Source of the DNA: Shewanella japonica
GTDB taxonomy: Bacteria > Pseudomonadota > Gammaproteobacteria > Enterobacterales > Shewanellaceae
Direction: 5' to 3'
Length of the DNA stretch: 64,000 nt
Assembly: GCF_002075795.1 (NCBI RefSeq)
Contig: NZ_CP020472.1
Span: 3,269,001 to 3,333,000 of the forward strand
In this document: positions 38,143 through 49,433 of the stretch, one piece after another
Layout of the letters: each line of letters starts with the position of its first letter
Position numbering within the stretch: position 1 is the stretch's first letter
Notes under the pieces: generated by a model
Databases searched by the model: none
Told to the model about the DNA's origin: nothing
Seen by the model: only the letters and a program-made list of their open reading frames with translations
Program-made: the position numbers and the translations under genes

Positions 38143-38460
38143 TTAATTATGAGGAGTACTTTGTGGGGAGCTGCATTGCCAGCATAATTCAAAACTGCCC
38201 TCATTCATTTCATGGCATTGTAAGCATTGCCATTGTGGACGTTCCATATCATGGGACTCTAATAAGTTACGAGCTTTTTCAACTTGATGTTGATTCACCC
38301 ATAAATCGACAGTTTGCATTTCAGTTGGTAACTCACCAACACCACCGACAAGCGCTTCACCCGTGAGTTCTACCATAATGCCATGGGTCTCGAGTAAGCC
38401 TTTCCACGTATGGGCTTGAAGTAAGTTTCCACCGGTGAGTAATACTTTTCTATCTTCCAT
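38143..38460 (-). CDS. DUF2007 protein with C-terminal zinc ribbon
   Basis: A 105-residue protein. Residues 1-70 match DUF2007, a small ACT-like/signal-transducing fold (GNLLQAHTWKGLLETHGI; GGVGELP). The C-terminus has a four-cysteine zinc-ribbon pattern, CLQC near residue 79 and CWQC near residue 93. The function is unknown. AGGA lies upstream of the ATG. It is monocistronic, lying upstream of the siroheme gene on the same strand and divergent from the DUF3224 gene. Confidence 0.85.
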   Translation of the reverse strand: MEDRKVLLTGGNLLQAHTWKGLLETHGIMVELTGEALVGGVGELPTEMQTVDLWVNQHQVEKARNLLESHDMERPQWQCLQCHEMNEGSFELCWQCSSPQSTPHN

Positions 38461-38604
38461 TATTATTCCTACAGCTATTGCTCTGCTGGCAAATTTTTAA
38501 TCATCCTACTTGTAAATGGTTCTTAATGTCGAGCATTGATTAAACTTTATACTCAATATATGCTCAACAAGGTACTTAAAGGAGTGCACTCAAAGGAGAT
38601 TGGT

Positions 38605-39003
38605 ATGACACTTCATATATCAGGCATTTTTCAAATAACCAGTTGGGATGAAACCACTGATATTCAGCACCCAGATGGAGCAAAGCAGACATCAGCCAGT
38701 ATAACCCAAATGTATTCTGGTGATCTTGAGGGCGTCAGTCAGCCCAAGTACATTATGTGTTATACAACCGATGCCCAAGCGGTATTTTGTGGCTATGAAA
38801 ATGTCGAAGTCACTATCAACGGCAAGTCTGGTAGTTTCGTGTTGCAGCATAACGGTAAGTTTGAGCAAGGCGTCGCAATCAGTAGTTTTATCATCGTGCC
38901 GAATTCAGGACAAGGAGAGCTAGCGAATATTGACGGCAAAGGCAGCTTTACCTCTGGTGAAAAGGGGCAAGCTAACTACCAAATGGAAATAACCTCACTG
39001 TGA
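38605..39003 (+). CDS. DUF3224 domain-containing protein
   Basis: A 132-residue beta-rich protein of the DUF3224 family, similar in outline to the allene-oxide-cyclase-like barrel (ISGIFQITSWDE at the start; GSFVLQHNGKFEQG in the middle; GSFTSGEKGQANYQME at the end). The function is unknown. I begin at the ATG at 38605, which has a perfect AAGGAG seven bases before it. An upstream frame to 38536 adds 23 residues with no match to the domain. The stop overlaps the GTG of the next small gene. Confidence 0.88.
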   Translation: MTLHISGIFQITSWDETTDIQHPDGAKQTSASITQMYSGDLEGVSQPKYIMCYTTDAQAVFCGYENVEVTINGKSGSFVLQHNGKFEQGVAISSFIIVPNSGQGELANIDGKGSFTSGEKGQANYQMEITSL

Positions 39004-39236
39004 TACCTTTCAATATCAGTCGATTGCACACAGAAGTCGGAATTGTGCAATTAAACGGACATTGGGTGCCAAACTCAGATTACGAACAAAAGTCTGCCTT
39101 ACACATAAATCGTTTATCACAACTTTCAACAGACGGTTGGGTAGAACTTGATATCAACCACAACGGCAACATAAAATTCATTCAACAGCTACAGCCGTTT
39201 GTCGTGCAGCACTTAGTAGCGCAACAGCAGTGCTAA
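39000..39236 (+). CDS. hypothetical protein, coupled to DUF3224
   Basis: A 78-residue protein beginning at a GTG that overlaps the DUF3224 stop (GTGA), which is a common sign of translational coupling. It is polar without membrane helix or signal peptide, with segments IVQLNGHWVPN and GWVELDINHNGNIKF that look like beta strands. I recognise no family. The evidence for a real gene is the overlap, the full-length open frame and the terminator that follows after about 80 bases. Confidence 0.5.
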   Translation: MIPFNISRLHTEVGIVQLNGHWVPNSDYEQKSALHINRLSQLSTDGWVELDINHNGNIKFIQQLQPFVVQHLVAQQQC

Positions 39237-39310
39237 TTGAGCGCTAATTGCAGAACATAAATGGCAAACAGCAACACACTTTAGCCATCAAAAACCTTAA
39301 TTTATATACA

Positions 39311-39337
39311 AAAAAGCCACTCAATAGAGTGGCTTTT
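39311..39337. terminator. bidirectional terminator at the end of secF
   Basis: GCCACTC-AATA-GAGTGGC with T4 on the plus strand and T6 on the minus strand. It ends the secDF operon and also the DUF3224 unit. Confidence 0.9.
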
Positions 39338-39352
39338 GTAGATTAATACCGT

Positions 39353-40300
39353 TTACGGCATCATTGAAGGTTGGTCAGCACCTTCTTTTTCAATCTCAAC
39401 AGGCATCATGTGCTCACGACAGATACCCAGTTTAATTGCAAGGTAACTTGCCACATAGATTGAAGAATATGTACCAACGAAAATACCGCATAATAACGCT
39501 GTCGCAAATCCGTGGATCATACTACCGCCCTTTAGGAACAAGGCGATGACAACAACCAGCGTAGTACCTGTGGTGATAATGGTACGGCTCATTGTTTGGG
39601 TAATAGACGTATTTACCACTTCATTTGGTCCGCCTTTACGCATCTTAAGGAAGTTCTCACGGATACGGTCATAAACAACAATAGTATCGTTTAATGAGTA
39701 ACCAACAACGGTCAATAAGCCAGCCAGAACTGTCAAATCAAACTCAAGTTGTAAAATTGAGAAAATACCTAATGTTACGATAACGTCATGGGCAAGTGCG
39801 GCTACAGAGCCCATTGCCAAACGCCATTCGAAACGGAAAGATACATAAATAAGAATACAGATTAATGCTACGATAACCGCAAGGCCACCCTGCTCTGCAA
39901 GCTCTTTACCCACTTGTGGACCAACAAACTCAACTCGCTTTTGAATAACACCAGCATCGATAGTTTGTGCGCCATCCATTACAGCTGCAACTTGAACTTC
40001 ACTTTTCAGATCCTCAAGTACAGGTAAACGGATTAACACATCTCGGCTTGAACCAAAGTTTTGAACCACGGCACCACTTGCGGCATCAGTTTCGTACTGA
40101 GCACGAAGTTCAAGTAGATCAACAGGTTTCGAAAACTCAAGTTCTACGACAGTTCCGCCAGTAAAATCAAGTCCCCAGTTAATCCCTTTTACACCTAAAG
40201 AGGTTAAAGAGGCGATAACCAAAAACATTGAAAAAATACTGATGACTTTCGCATGCTTTAGGAAGTCGATCATTTTGGTAACTGAAAATATTTGTAACAT
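39353..40300 (-). CDS. secF: protein translocase subunit SecF
   Basis: A 315-residue membrane protein that works with SecD to pull exported proteins across the inner membrane, using the proton gradient. One N-terminal helix is followed by a periplasmic domain (GINWGLDFTGGTVVELEF) and five C-terminal helices. VGYSLNDTIVVYDRIREN is the SecF signature. I use the ATG at 40300, eight bases after GGAGG; an in-frame TTG at 40306 lies too near that site. Last gene of yajC-secD-secF, 14 bases after secD. Confidence 0.97.
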   Translation of the reverse strand: MLQIFSVTKMIDFLKHAKVISIFSMFLVIASLTSLGVKGINWGLDFTGGTVVELEFSKPVDLLELRAQYETDAASGAVVQNFGSSRDVLIRLPVLEDLKSEVQVAAVMDGAQTIDAGVIQKRVEFVGPQVGKELAEQGGLAVIVALICILIYVSFRFEWRLAMGSVAALAHDVIVTLGIFSILQLEFDLTVLAGLLTVVGYSLNDTIVVYDRIRENFLKMRKGGPNEVVNTSITQTMSRTIITTGTTLVVVIALFLKGGSMIHGFATALLCGIFVGTYSSIYVASYLAIKLGICREHMMPVEIEKEGADQPSMMP

Positions 40301-40314
40301 GGTCAACTCCTCCC

Positions 40315-42165
40315 TTAGATAGATAGTTTCTTAACGCGTTTACCACCCCACATGAGATTCACAATTACGCGAGTTCCCACAATAGAAGTAAACATAGACG
40401 TTGCGATACCAATCATTAGAGTTACAGCGAAACCTTTTACAGCACCCGTACCCACAGCAAACAAAATCAAGGCTGTCATAAAGGTGGTAATGTTCGCATC
40501 AGCAATAGTAGAAAATGCGTTACCGTAACCTTCATGAATCGCTTGTTGCACACTACGGCCTGCCAGTAATTCTTCACGAATACGTTCGAAAATAAGGACG
40601 TTACCATCAACCGCCATACCGACAGTCAGTACCATACCAGCAATACCTGGAAGCGTTAGTACCGCTCCAGGAATCATTGACATCACACCAACAACCATCA
40701 CTAAGTTAGCAGTAAGCGCTAAGTTAGCAATAACACCAAATGCACGGTAATAAACCAGCATGAAGATAAGTACGATTGCCATACCCCAAATCATTGCCAT
40801 TTTACCGTTTTCGATGTTTTCAGCACCTAGACTTGGACCAATTGTACGTTCTTCAACAATCGTCACAGGCGCAATCAAGGCACCGGCACGTAACAATAAT
40901 GCCAGGCTTTGTGCTTCGGCGTGATCAAGACCATTAATCACAAAGTTACGACCAAGACGCGCCTGAATCGTAGCAACAGAAATGACTTCTTCAATCTTAG
41001 TCATTTTTACCGTGCCGTCAGGATTACGTTGCCCGCTATCTTTATATTCAATGAACAACGTTGCCATTGGCTTGCCAATGTTATCTTTGGTCACGTTAGA
41101 GAAAATATTACCGCCTTTCGCATCTAAGTTAATAGACACTTGAGGACGACTGTATTCATCAAAAGAAGGTTGTGCACCGGTAATATGATCACCCGTTAAC
41201 ATGACTTCTTTTTTCAATACAGCAATACCGCCAGAGCGACGAGGGTATACTTCAGAAGAGGCTGGTACTCGACCATTTGCAGCTGCTGCTTGATCCGCAT
41301 TTTCGTCAACCATACGAAATTCAATCGATGCTGTTGCACCAAGAATTTCTTTTGCACGAGCAGTATCTTGAACACCAGGAAGCTGTACAATGATGCGCTC
41401 AGCACCTTGACGCTGCACCACGGGCTCAGCTACACCTAGCTCATTAACACGGTTACGGATAGTCGTAATGTTTTGCTGAAGTGCTTCTTCCTTAATTTGC
41501 TTAAGGTATACATCACTCATATTTGCGTGAAGCATATAGTTTTCACCAACACTGTTGTCGGTAAATACCATATCGTTACTTAATGATTTTAAGTAGCGCT
41601 CAGCTTTTGCCAAGTTATCAGCGTCACGGAACTTAATTTCCAATCCTTTTGCTGTTTTTCTGACACCAGCATAACGAATCTTTTGCTCACGTAGTTGACT
41701 TCTAAAGTCAGCAATTTTGGCTTCTTCCATCTTGCGGATGGCTTCCCCCATGTCCACTTCCATTAAGAAGTGAACACCGCCACGTAAATCTAGACCTAGC
41801 TTCATTGGCGTTCCGCCAACAGCTTCAAGCCACTCTGGAGTAGCAGGCGCTAGATTTAACGCAACGGTATATTTATCACCTAAACTTTCAGCAATGGCTT
41901 CTCTTGCTAACAATTGCTGTTCAGCATTTTGAACACGGACAATTAATTGCCCGTCTTCGAGCTCAGCGCGCTTAACCGCAATGCCTTTACTCTCAAGTAA
42001 TCCATTTACTGACGATAGTGTTGAAGCCGTGACTTCCGCGCCACGAGTCGCTACGACTTGTACCGCATGGTCCTCACCAAAAAGGTTTGGAATTGCATAG
42101 AAACCACCAATGGTGATGACAAGCAACACCATGATGTTTTTCCACATTGGGTATTTATTTAACAC
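40315..42165 (-). CDS. secD: protein translocase subunit SecD
   Basis: A 616-residue partner of SecF. After one membrane helix come the periplasmic P1 regions ([35 protein letters not shown] in outline) and then six helices with [24 protein letters not shown], the conserved motif of SecD. Start codon GTG, with GAGG eight bases before it. Length is the same as in E. coli (615). It lies 17 bases after yajC and belongs to the same operon. Together with SecF it assists the late stage of Sec export. Confidence 0.97.
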   Translation of the reverse strand: MLNKYPMWKNIMVLLVITIGGFYAIPNLFGEDHAVQVVATRGAEVTASTLSSVNGLLESKGIAVKRAELEDGQLIVRVQNAEQQLLAREAIAESLGDKYTVALNLAPATPEWLEAVGGTPMKLGLDLRGGVHFLMEVDMGEAIRKMEEAKIADFRSQLREQKIRYAGVRKTAKGLEIKFRDADNLAKAERYLKSLSNDMVFTDNSVGENYMLHANMSDVYLKQIKEEALQQNITTIRNRVNELGVAEPVVQRQGAERIIVQLPGVQDTARAKEILGATASIEFRMVDENADQAAAANGRVPASSEVYPRRSGGIAVLKKEVMLTGDHITGAQPSFDEYSRPQVSINLDAKGGNIFSNVTKDNIGKPMATLFIEYKDSGQRNPDGTVKMTKIEEVISVATIQARLGRNFVINGLDHAEAQSLALLLRAGALIAPVTIVEERTIGPSLGAENIENGKMAMIWGMAIVLIFMLVYYRAFGVIANLALTANLVMVVGVMSMIPGAVLTLPGIAGMVLTVGMAVDGNVLIFERIREELLAGRSVQQAIHEGYGNAFSTIADANITTFMTALILFAVGTGAVKGFAVTLMIGIATSMFTSIVGTRVIVNLMWGGKRVKKLSI

Positions 42166-42182
42166 ACCTGAGCCCTCTTGGC

Positions 42183-42515
42183 TTACAACGACTGGATAGA
42201 GCCTTTAGGCAATACCGCTGCAACATAATCCTTTTTAATAGTGATTTGGCTAGTTTCATTAATGCTTAATAAAACGTAATCACTGTCGTCACTGATTTTA
42301 GCAATCTTGCCTAAAATGCCGCCGCTTGTTAGCACTTCATCACCTTTACTTAATGCTGACATTAAGTTTTTGTGCTCTTTAACGCGCTTAGACTGAGGAC
42401 GGAAAATCATGAAGTAGAAGATCAAGCCAAAAACTACTAGCATGAAAATCAGTTCCATAGTGCCGCCACCTTGTGGAGTGCCTGCTGCGTTTGCGTATGC
42501 ATTTGAAATAAACAT
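42183..42515 (-). CDS. yajC: preprotein translocase subunit YajC
   Basis: A 110-residue single-pass membrane protein that associates with SecDF. The helix (about 19-37) is followed by the typical [18 protein letters not shown] and the SH3-like part with [15 protein letters not shown]. Length matches E. coli (110). It lies 31 bases downstream of tgt on the same strand, the order tgt-yajC-secD-secF known from E. coli. Confidence 0.97.
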   Translation of the reverse strand: MFISNAYANAAGTPQGGGTMELIFMLVVFGLIFYFMIFRPQSKRVKEHKNLMSALSKGDEVLTSGGILGKIAKISDDSDYVLLSINETSQITIKKDYVAAVLPKGSIQSL

Positions 42516-42546
42516 ATTACTCTCTTCTTGTTTTCTAAATTAAAAA

Positions 42547-43683
<1,137 letters not shown>

Positions 43684-43775
43684 TCACCTTGCCAGATAAA
43701 CAGTCTGACTCGTTGTTGTTGCATAAGACATGAGGGCATTAGCGATAACTTCAAGGTTAAAGCAAAAATTAACCC

Positions 43776-43808
43776 AAAAAAATACCCACCTCTGTGGGCG
43801 GGTATTTT
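43776..43808 (-). terminator. terminator between queA and tgt
   Basis: AAAATACCC pairs with GGGTATTTT around a GTGGG-type inner stem. On the minus strand T7 follows. It may terminate part of the queA transcripts before tgt. Confidence 0.8.
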
Positions 43809-43824
43809 AGATCAAAATCAAACG

Positions 43825-44865
43825 TTACGGGGCTTTTTTAGTTAAAAACATGGCATCGCCATAGCTAAAAAAGCGGTATTTTTGTTCGATCGCGTGTTGA
43901 TAGGCATTCATCACATTGTCAAAACCCGAAAATGCACTAATTAACATAATCAACGTCGACTCGGGTAAATGGAAATTGGTCACCATTGCGTCAATCACTT
44001 TAAATTCGTAACCAGGAAAAATGAAGATATCCGTATCGCCTTTGAACGCGGCAAGAGGAGCCTCCCCACTTGCTTTAGCTGCGCTTTCAAGTGAACGAAC
44101 CGAAGTGGTTCCTACGGCAATCACGCGATTACCCGCAGCTTTGGTTTCAGCGATTAAATCGACAACTTCTTGCGAGACTTCAGCCCACTCAGAATGCATC
44201 ACATGCTCGTCAATCGAATCAACTCGAACTGGCTGAAAGGTGCCAGCACCGACATGCAAAGTAACAAAAGCAATGTTAACCCCTTTATCTTTTAACGCCG
44301 CAAGCATGGCATCATCAAAATGCAAGCCTGCAGTTGGCGCTGCGACTGCACCAGGGGTTTGATTATAAACCGTTTGATAGCGCTCTTTATCGGTATCTTC
44401 GTCAGGGCGGTCGATGTATGGCGGAAGCGGCATGTGGCCCACTTCTTCTAACACTTCTAAGATTGTTTTATCAGCGTCTAATTCAAGTTCGAATAATGCG
44501 TCATGACGCTTGAGCATTGTCATTTCATAACCGCCATCTAAGATAACGATTGAATCAACTTTTGGGGATTTTGAGCAACGCACATGGGCTAAAATACGCT
44601 TATCATCCAACATTCTTTCGACAAGTATTTCTAACTTTCCACCTGACGCTTTTTGGCCAAACAAACGTGCAGGAATAACGCGAGTGTTATTAAACACCAT
44701 TAAATCGCCACGATTAACCTTTGATAATACGTCAGTAAATTGCTGATCCTCTAATGCACCGCTATTTCCATCAAGCGTTAGTAATCTTGATGCATTACGT
44801 TCTGCCATTGGGTAACGAGCAATAAGTTCATCAGGTAAATCAAAAGAAAAGTCAGCAACGCGCAT
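43825..44865 (-). CDS. queA: S-adenosylmethionine:tRNA ribosyltransferase-isomerase QueA
   Basis: A 346-residue enzyme that uses the ribose of S-adenosylmethionine to convert preQ1 in tRNA into epoxyqueuosine. Conserved parts seen are the start [27 protein letters not shown], the glycine-rich [10 protein letters not shown], and [18 protein letters not shown] at the C-terminus. Full length. It is placed ahead of tgt as in many gammaproteobacteria, so queuosine synthesis is encoded as a block. Confidence 0.98.
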   Translation of the reverse strand: MRVADFSFDLPDELIARYPMAERNASRLLTLDGNSGALEDQQFTDVLSKVNRGDLMVFNNTRVIPARLFGQKASGGKLEILVERMLDDKRILAHVRCSKSPKVDSIVILDGGYEMTMLKRHDALFELELDADKTILEVLEEVGHMPLPPYIDRPDEDTDKERYQTVYNQTPGAVAAPTAGLHFDDAMLAALKDKGVNIAFVTLHVGAGTFQPVRVDSIDEHVMHSEWAEVSQEVVDLIAETKAAGNRVIAVGTTSVRSLESAAKASGEAPLAAFKGDTDIFIFPGYEFKVIDAMVTNFHLPESTLIMLISAFSGFDNVMNAYQHAIEQKYRFFSYGDAMFLTKKAP

Positions 44866-45066
44866 ATCTATACTCTATTCAAAGGACAATAAAAACGGGC
44901 GCTAGTCTAGGACTACCAGCCGTTAATATCAAGTTTATCGCAATAAATAGTGCTTGAAGAATACACAGTAAATCCGATGCCCGAATATTAATCATCGGCT
45001 TGAGTGAAAAGCGAGTAACAGCCAAAGCCGTTAATACAATGAAGTCTACTATCTATGAGTGAATCG

Positions 45067-45273
45067 TTATTTGGAATTAGGTGATTTAAATTGACTCACA
45101 TTACTGTCTAAATCAGGGATACCGGAATGGGTTTTAATTGAATCGTTGTCTTCGGCAAGCGCTTGGGGTTCAGGGCGAAAGGATTGCTTTTCAAAGCGGA
45201 GATCAATTTCGATTTTTGTGCGTTTACGATTAGGTTGCTGTCCCAATACTGACATTATCCAGTTTTTCATCAT
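45067..45273 (-). CDS. hypothetical small protein
   Basis: A 68-residue protein with AAGGA six bases before the first of two ATG codons, which supports expression. It starts MMKNWIMSVLGQQPNRKRTKIEIDL and continues as a polar, probably disordered tail rich in Ser, Asp and Asn. No membrane helix or known domain is seen. It stands alone between queA and the divergent acpH. Confidence 0.55.
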   Translation of the reverse strand: MMKNWIMSVLGQQPNRKRTKIEIDLRFEKQSFRPEPQALAEDNDSIKTHSGIPDLDSNVSQFKSPNSK

Positions 45274-45454
45274 CCGTGATCCTTAAACCGATTATTTATT
45301 ATGTCGCAACGTCCCTTAGAAATAATAGCAATGACATTTGAGTAGAAATCTATATGATTGATTCTAGACTTATAAAAAATGCTAATTGATGGTTAATTTC
45401 TGTCTGCGTGGTTTAGCATCATACTGAAAAACTCAAAAATTAAAAGTACAAAAT

Positions 45455-46051
45455 ATGAACTTTCTTGCACACCTACATCTAGCCGATATTAGTGATACTC
45501 ATTTGGCAGCCAATCTCGCTGGTGACTTTGCAAAAGGCGATATAAAACACTTCCCAAAACATCTTCAGCAAGGAATTTGGCTACATAGACAAATTGATAA
45601 AATTACCGATAGCCATGAAATAATTGTGGATTTAATTAAATTGTTCCCTAAATCCTCTAAAAGAGTTGCTCCCATCCTTATCGATTTAGCATTTGATCAT
45701 TACTTGGCTTTTTATTGGGAAGAATACCATCAAGACTCACTTGCCGATTTTACTAAGAAGGCATATCACAGTTTAGACACCACAGAAGAGCTGCCTGAAA
45801 AGCTGCAACTTATTGCTCCTAGCATTATCGAACAAGACTGGTTATCCGCCTACCAAACTAAACAAGGGATGAATAAAGCCATCGAAGGGGTTAGCCGACG
45901 CATATCAAAGCCAGAACTCTTTAAAACGGCCATCAAAGATGTCGATAAGTTGTATGTTGATATTGAAATCGCATTTAGAACCTTCTACCCGCAGTTAATG
46001 GCATACAGCCGTATTTACAGCCGAAAAACACCAGAACAATACCTGCCATAA
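45455..46051 (+). CDS. acpH: acyl carrier protein phosphodiesterase
   Basis: A 198-residue protein of the AcpH family, which removes the 4'-phosphopantetheine arm from acyl carrier protein. Typical are the start MNFLAHLHLA, the segment NLAGDFAKG, and the metal-binding histidine/aspartate pattern in LHRQIDKITDSH and LIDLAFDHYLA. Length agrees with E. coli AcpH (193). It stands alone; no strong ribosome site is seen before the ATG. The neighbouring genes give no additional hint. Confidence 0.93.
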   Translation: MNFLAHLHLADISDTHLAANLAGDFAKGDIKHFPKHLQQGIWLHRQIDKITDSHEIIVDLIKLFPKSSKRVAPILIDLAFDHYLAFYWEEYHQDSLADFTKKAYHSLDTTEELPEKLQLIAPSIIEQDWLSAYQTKQGMNKAIEGVSRRISKPELFKTAIKDVDKLYVDIEIAFRTFYPQLMAYSRIYSRKTPEQYLP

Positions 46052-46167
46052 ATACTCACCTCACCTCTAAGTTGCAATTATTACCCACATGCTGTGTGTT
46101 TAAGCGTTACTGCACAGCTAAAAGTTTGCTAAAATAGCCGATTATTCTTGTAAACCGACGCCACTTA

Positions 46168-46827
46168 ATGCAAATTTTTGATTACCAACCTCCTAGTATC
46201 CCTTGGCTTGATATTCGCTACAAAGACCGCGATATCATTGTGATTAATAAGCCTGCTGGGTTACTTGCTAATCCGGGTAAAGCACTAGCAACCCACGATT
46301 GTGCTATCACACGTGTTCAAAAGCTGTTCCCCGAGGCTATTTTAGTACACCGCTTAGACTGCGATACTTCAGGCATTATGGTGTTTGCACGTAATAAAAA
46401 AGCTGAATCTCATTTAAAAACCCAATTCCAAGACCGTAAAACCAAGAAGGTCTACATCGCTGAGGTGAAAGGACGAATTGAAAATGATTCAGGTACGGTC
46501 GATTTAGCATTAGCTGCAGACAAAAGTAATCCGCCATTTCAGGTTGTTTCAGAAACTGGCAAGGCCGCAATTACCCATTACGAAGTCATTGAAAGGCATC
46601 CAGAACATACCCTAGTTAAATTAATACCGGAAACGGGCAGAACTCACCAGCTGCGTGTTCATATGCTTGCACTCAACCACGTGCTCCTTGGTGATGCGTT
46701 TTATGCAGATGAGCAGACTATCGCACTAAGGGATAGGTTAAGTTTGCATGCGCAAATGCTAACCATAACCCATCCGTACACCCAAAAGCAGCGCACCTTT
46801 TTCAGTAAGCACCCTTTTAGCGACTAA
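46168..46827 (+). CDS. rluA: RluA-family pseudouridine synthase
   Basis: A 219-residue stand-alone RluA-type enzyme. The catalytic aspartate lies in HRLDCDTSGIMVFAR (D64 or nearby), and the later motif GRTHQLRVHM is intact. There is no S4 domain. Length and the opening PPSIPWLDIRYKDRDIIVINKPAGLL resemble E. coli RluA, which modifies U746 of 23S rRNA and U32 of several tRNAs. Other short synthases of the family remain possible. A strong bidirectional terminator separates it from sstT. Confidence 0.85.
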   Translation: MQIFDYQPPSIPWLDIRYKDRDIIVINKPAGLLANPGKALATHDCAITRVQKLFPEAILVHRLDCDTSGIMVFARNKKAESHLKTQFQDRKTKKVYIAEVKGRIENDSGTVDLALAADKSNPPFQVVSETGKAAITHYEVIERHPEHTLVKLIPETGRTHQLRVHMLALNHVLLGDAFYADEQTIALRDRLSLHAQMLTITHPYTQKQRTFFSKHPFSD

Positions 46828-46873
46828 GTATATTCTTAGATGTACTAACTAAGCTGTAGAAAAACTGTAAACT

Positions 46874-46904
46874 CAAAAAAAACCGCTCATACGAGCGGTT
46901 TTTT
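46874..46904. terminator. bidirectional terminator between rluA and sstT
   Basis: CCGCTC-ATAC-GAGCGG flanked by A8 and T6; usable from both sides. Confidence 0.92.
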
Positions 46905-46921
46905 AATGCTTACAATAAGCT

Positions 46922-48145
46922 TTAGCTGTTTTCTTTTGCTTCAGCAGCTTCACATGCCGCAGCAGTGAATACCACGTCAGTAGAACTATTAAGCGCGGTT
47001 TCAGCTGAGTCTTGAACCACACCAATAATGAAGCCCACTGCAACCACTTGCATTGCAACGTCGTTCGAGATACCGAATAAACCACATGCTAATGGGATCA
47101 GTAACAATGAACCACCTGCAACACCTGAAGCGCCACATGCAGAAACTGCCGCGACTACACTCAATAACACAGCAGTTAGAAAGTCTACTTGAATACCTAA
47201 GGTATTTGCAGCAGCTAACGTCAGCACTGTAATCGTGATTGCCGCACCGCCCATGTTAATGGTTGCACCTAACGGAATTGATACTGAATAAGTGTCTTTA
47301 TGAAGCTTTAACTCTTCACATAAGGCCATGTTGACAGGAATGTTTGCCGCACTTGAACGAGTGAAGAATGCCGTCACACCACTTTCGCGTAAACACTTTA
47401 ATACTAATGGGTAAGGATTACGGCGAATTTTCAGATACACAATAATTGGGTTAACAACTAATGCAATAAACAACATCGCGCCAACGAGTACGGCTAATAA
47501 CTGTGCGTAACCTGCTAATGCATCAAATCCCGTTTCTGCGATAGTGCCTGATACTAAACCAAAAATACCAATTGGGGCGAAACGAATAACAAAGCGAACA
47601 ATCTTAGTCACACCATCACTTAAATCCGACACGACTTTTTTAGTTGATTCACTAGCATGATGTAACGTGATCCCCAGACCCACTGCCCATGCCAAAATAC
47701 CAATGTAGTTGCCTGTTAATAATGCATTGACTGGATTATCAACAATTTTAAATAACAAAGTATTTAACACTTCGGCAATGCCTTGTGGCGGATTAGAACC
47801 TTCAACACCGCCAGCCAACAGTAACGTTGTTGGAAATGCAAAACTAAATGCCACAGCCGTTAATGCCGCCGCTAAAGTACCGACTAAATATAAGCCAATA
47901 ATAGGGCGCATATTAGTTTGGGTATTTTTCTTTTGATTTGCTATCGATGAAGCAACGAGAATAAAGACTAAAATAGGTGCAACCGCTTTCAGTGCTTCAA
48001 CAAACAAACTTCCTAAAAAAGAAACTTGTGTGGCTGCTGAAGTCGAGAAAGTGGCTAAAATAACACCTAGAATAATACCGGCGAGAATTTGTAGCACTAA
48101 GCTACCGCTAGCGACCCGCGCTAACAGAGATGGATTTTGATTCAT
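46922..48145 (-). CDS. sstT: serine/threonine:Na+ symporter SstT
   Basis: A 407-residue member of the dicarboxylate/amino acid:cation symporter family with the usual eight helices and two re-entrant loops. The serine-rich re-entrant loop [20 protein letters not shown] and the helix-7 motif [12 protein letters not shown] are well conserved, as in E. coli SstT (414). It takes up serine and threonine with sodium. A nearly repeated 20-base sequence lies upstream (48173-48220). Confidence 0.96.
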   Translation of the reverse strand: MNQNPSLLARVASGSLVLQILAGIILGVILATFSTSAATQVSFLGSLFVEALKAVAPILVFILVASSIANQKKNTQTNMRPIIGLYLVGTLAAALTAVAFSFAFPTTLLLAGGVEGSNPPQGIAEVLNTLLFKIVDNPVNALLTGNYIGILAWAVGLGITLHHASESTKKVVSDLSDGVTKIVRFVIRFAPIGIFGLVSGTIAETGFDALAGYAQLLAVLVGAMLFIALVVNPIIVYLKIRRNPYPLVLKCLRESGVTAFFTRSSAANIPVNMALCEELKLHKDTYSVSIPLGATINMGGAAITITVLTLAAANTLGIQVDFLTAVLLSVVAAVSACGASGVAGGSLLLIPLACGLFGISNDVAMQVVAVGFIIGVVQDSAETALNSSTDVVFTAAACEAAEAKENS

Positions 48146-48360
48146 TGCTTGACCTATGATTATTATATTTATGGCTTTTAGTAAGCTCTAATATTTGTGC
48201 GGCTTTTAATAAGCTCTGATAGGTATATATCGGATGAATTGGCTAAAGTCTAGTCTAGAGAAGAAATGATGCGCTAATATTACTCGCTATTACCAAACAA
48301 ACCACATTTAGCCAACATGTGACTAATTATGATGCAGTGGGTTAAATCATTTAAAAATTG

Positions 48361-49239
48361 TTATTTCGCCCCTCTTAGCATGGCTTCGATTAATTCATGG
48401 GCATCAAATTTGGTTAAGGCTTCGTTGGCGCCAACTTGATGTGCCTGACTCACACTTATCTCACTCGATAATGACGTGTGTAAAATGATATAGGCATCAG
48501 CCAAATCAGGATTGTTTTTAACTTCAAATGCCAACTCGTATCCATCAAGCCCCGGCATTTCAATGTCACTAACTAAGATATTAATTGGTTTTTGTTGGTT
48601 GGCCGCTTCTTGCATAATGGTCAATGCATCATGACCATCAGCGGTAACGTCATAAGCAATGTTGATTGAATCAAGGGCGTCAGATAATTGCTTTCTAGCG
48701 ACTTTTGAGTCATCGACAAGCAAAATCCGCATTGGCTTTAATCGCTCACGCTGAACATCGGTGAGCATTGCGCGGCTTGTTGCTGGATCTTGTGGGAATA
48801 GTTTTGCCATAAGCAACTCAACATCCAGCAACTGCACTAGCTTATCATCCACTCGGGTTACCCCGGTTAAAAAAGCGGAATGACCTAAATTAGCCGCTGG
48901 CGCTTCAATATCACGCCAATTACATTCAATGATCTTATCAATGCCACGAACCAGAAAACCAATCACCATACGCTGACAATCAGTAATAATCACATAACAC
49001 TTTTCTTGTTCAGATTTAGCGATCGGTTTAAACCCAATTGCACCTGCCATATCAATAATGGCAATGGTTTTACCACGCACAGTTAATGTGCCAAGAATAT
49101 AAGGATGAGACCGAGGGATTTTCGATAACGCGCTAAAAGGCACTATTTCACGAATTTTTAAAGTACCGAGGGCAAACTGCTGCATTTGGGTTAAATGAAA
49201 AAGGAGTAACCCTTGTGACTGGCCTGCTTTGCTCTTCAT
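48361..49239 (-). CDS. cheV: chemotaxis protein CheV
   Basis: A 292-residue protein joining an N-terminal CheW-like coupling domain (about 10-155) to a receiver domain (about 170-292). The receiver has the acidic pair VDDSK, the phospho-acceptor aspartate in LVSDIEMPGLDG, and the conserved Thr and Lys regions (ILHTSLS; LTKFD). CheV links receptors to the CheA kinase and adapts signalling by phosphorylation. It stands alone, which is common for CheV genes. GGAT lies before the ATG. Confidence 0.95.
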   Translation of the reverse strand: MKSKAGQSQGLLLFHLTQMQQFALGTLKIREIVPFSALSKIPRSHPYILGTLTVRGKTIAIIDMAGAIGFKPIAKSEQEKCYVIITDCQRMVIGFLVRGIDKIIECNWRDIEAPAANLGHSAFLTGVTRVDDKLVQLLDVELLMAKLFPQDPATSRAMLTDVQRERLKPMRILLVDDSKVARKQLSDALDSINIAYDVTADGHDALTIMQEAANQQKPINILVSDIEMPGLDGYELAFEVKNNPDLADAYIILHTSLSSEISVSQAHQVGANEALTKFDAHELIEAMLRGAK

Positions 49240-49433
49240 ATACCATCCAATAACAACTGTGCTAAGTTTACAGCAACACTAACATAATCATTCGCAGGTA
49301 GCTGATACAAAAAACGGGCGCTAATGAACAAGTATTCTGCTAAAAACAGTAACACTCAGCACCATGTCGAATTGAGTTAATCACAACCTAAATGGCATAG
49401 CAAATCACAGCTTAGGTTTATGATTGAGAAAAG

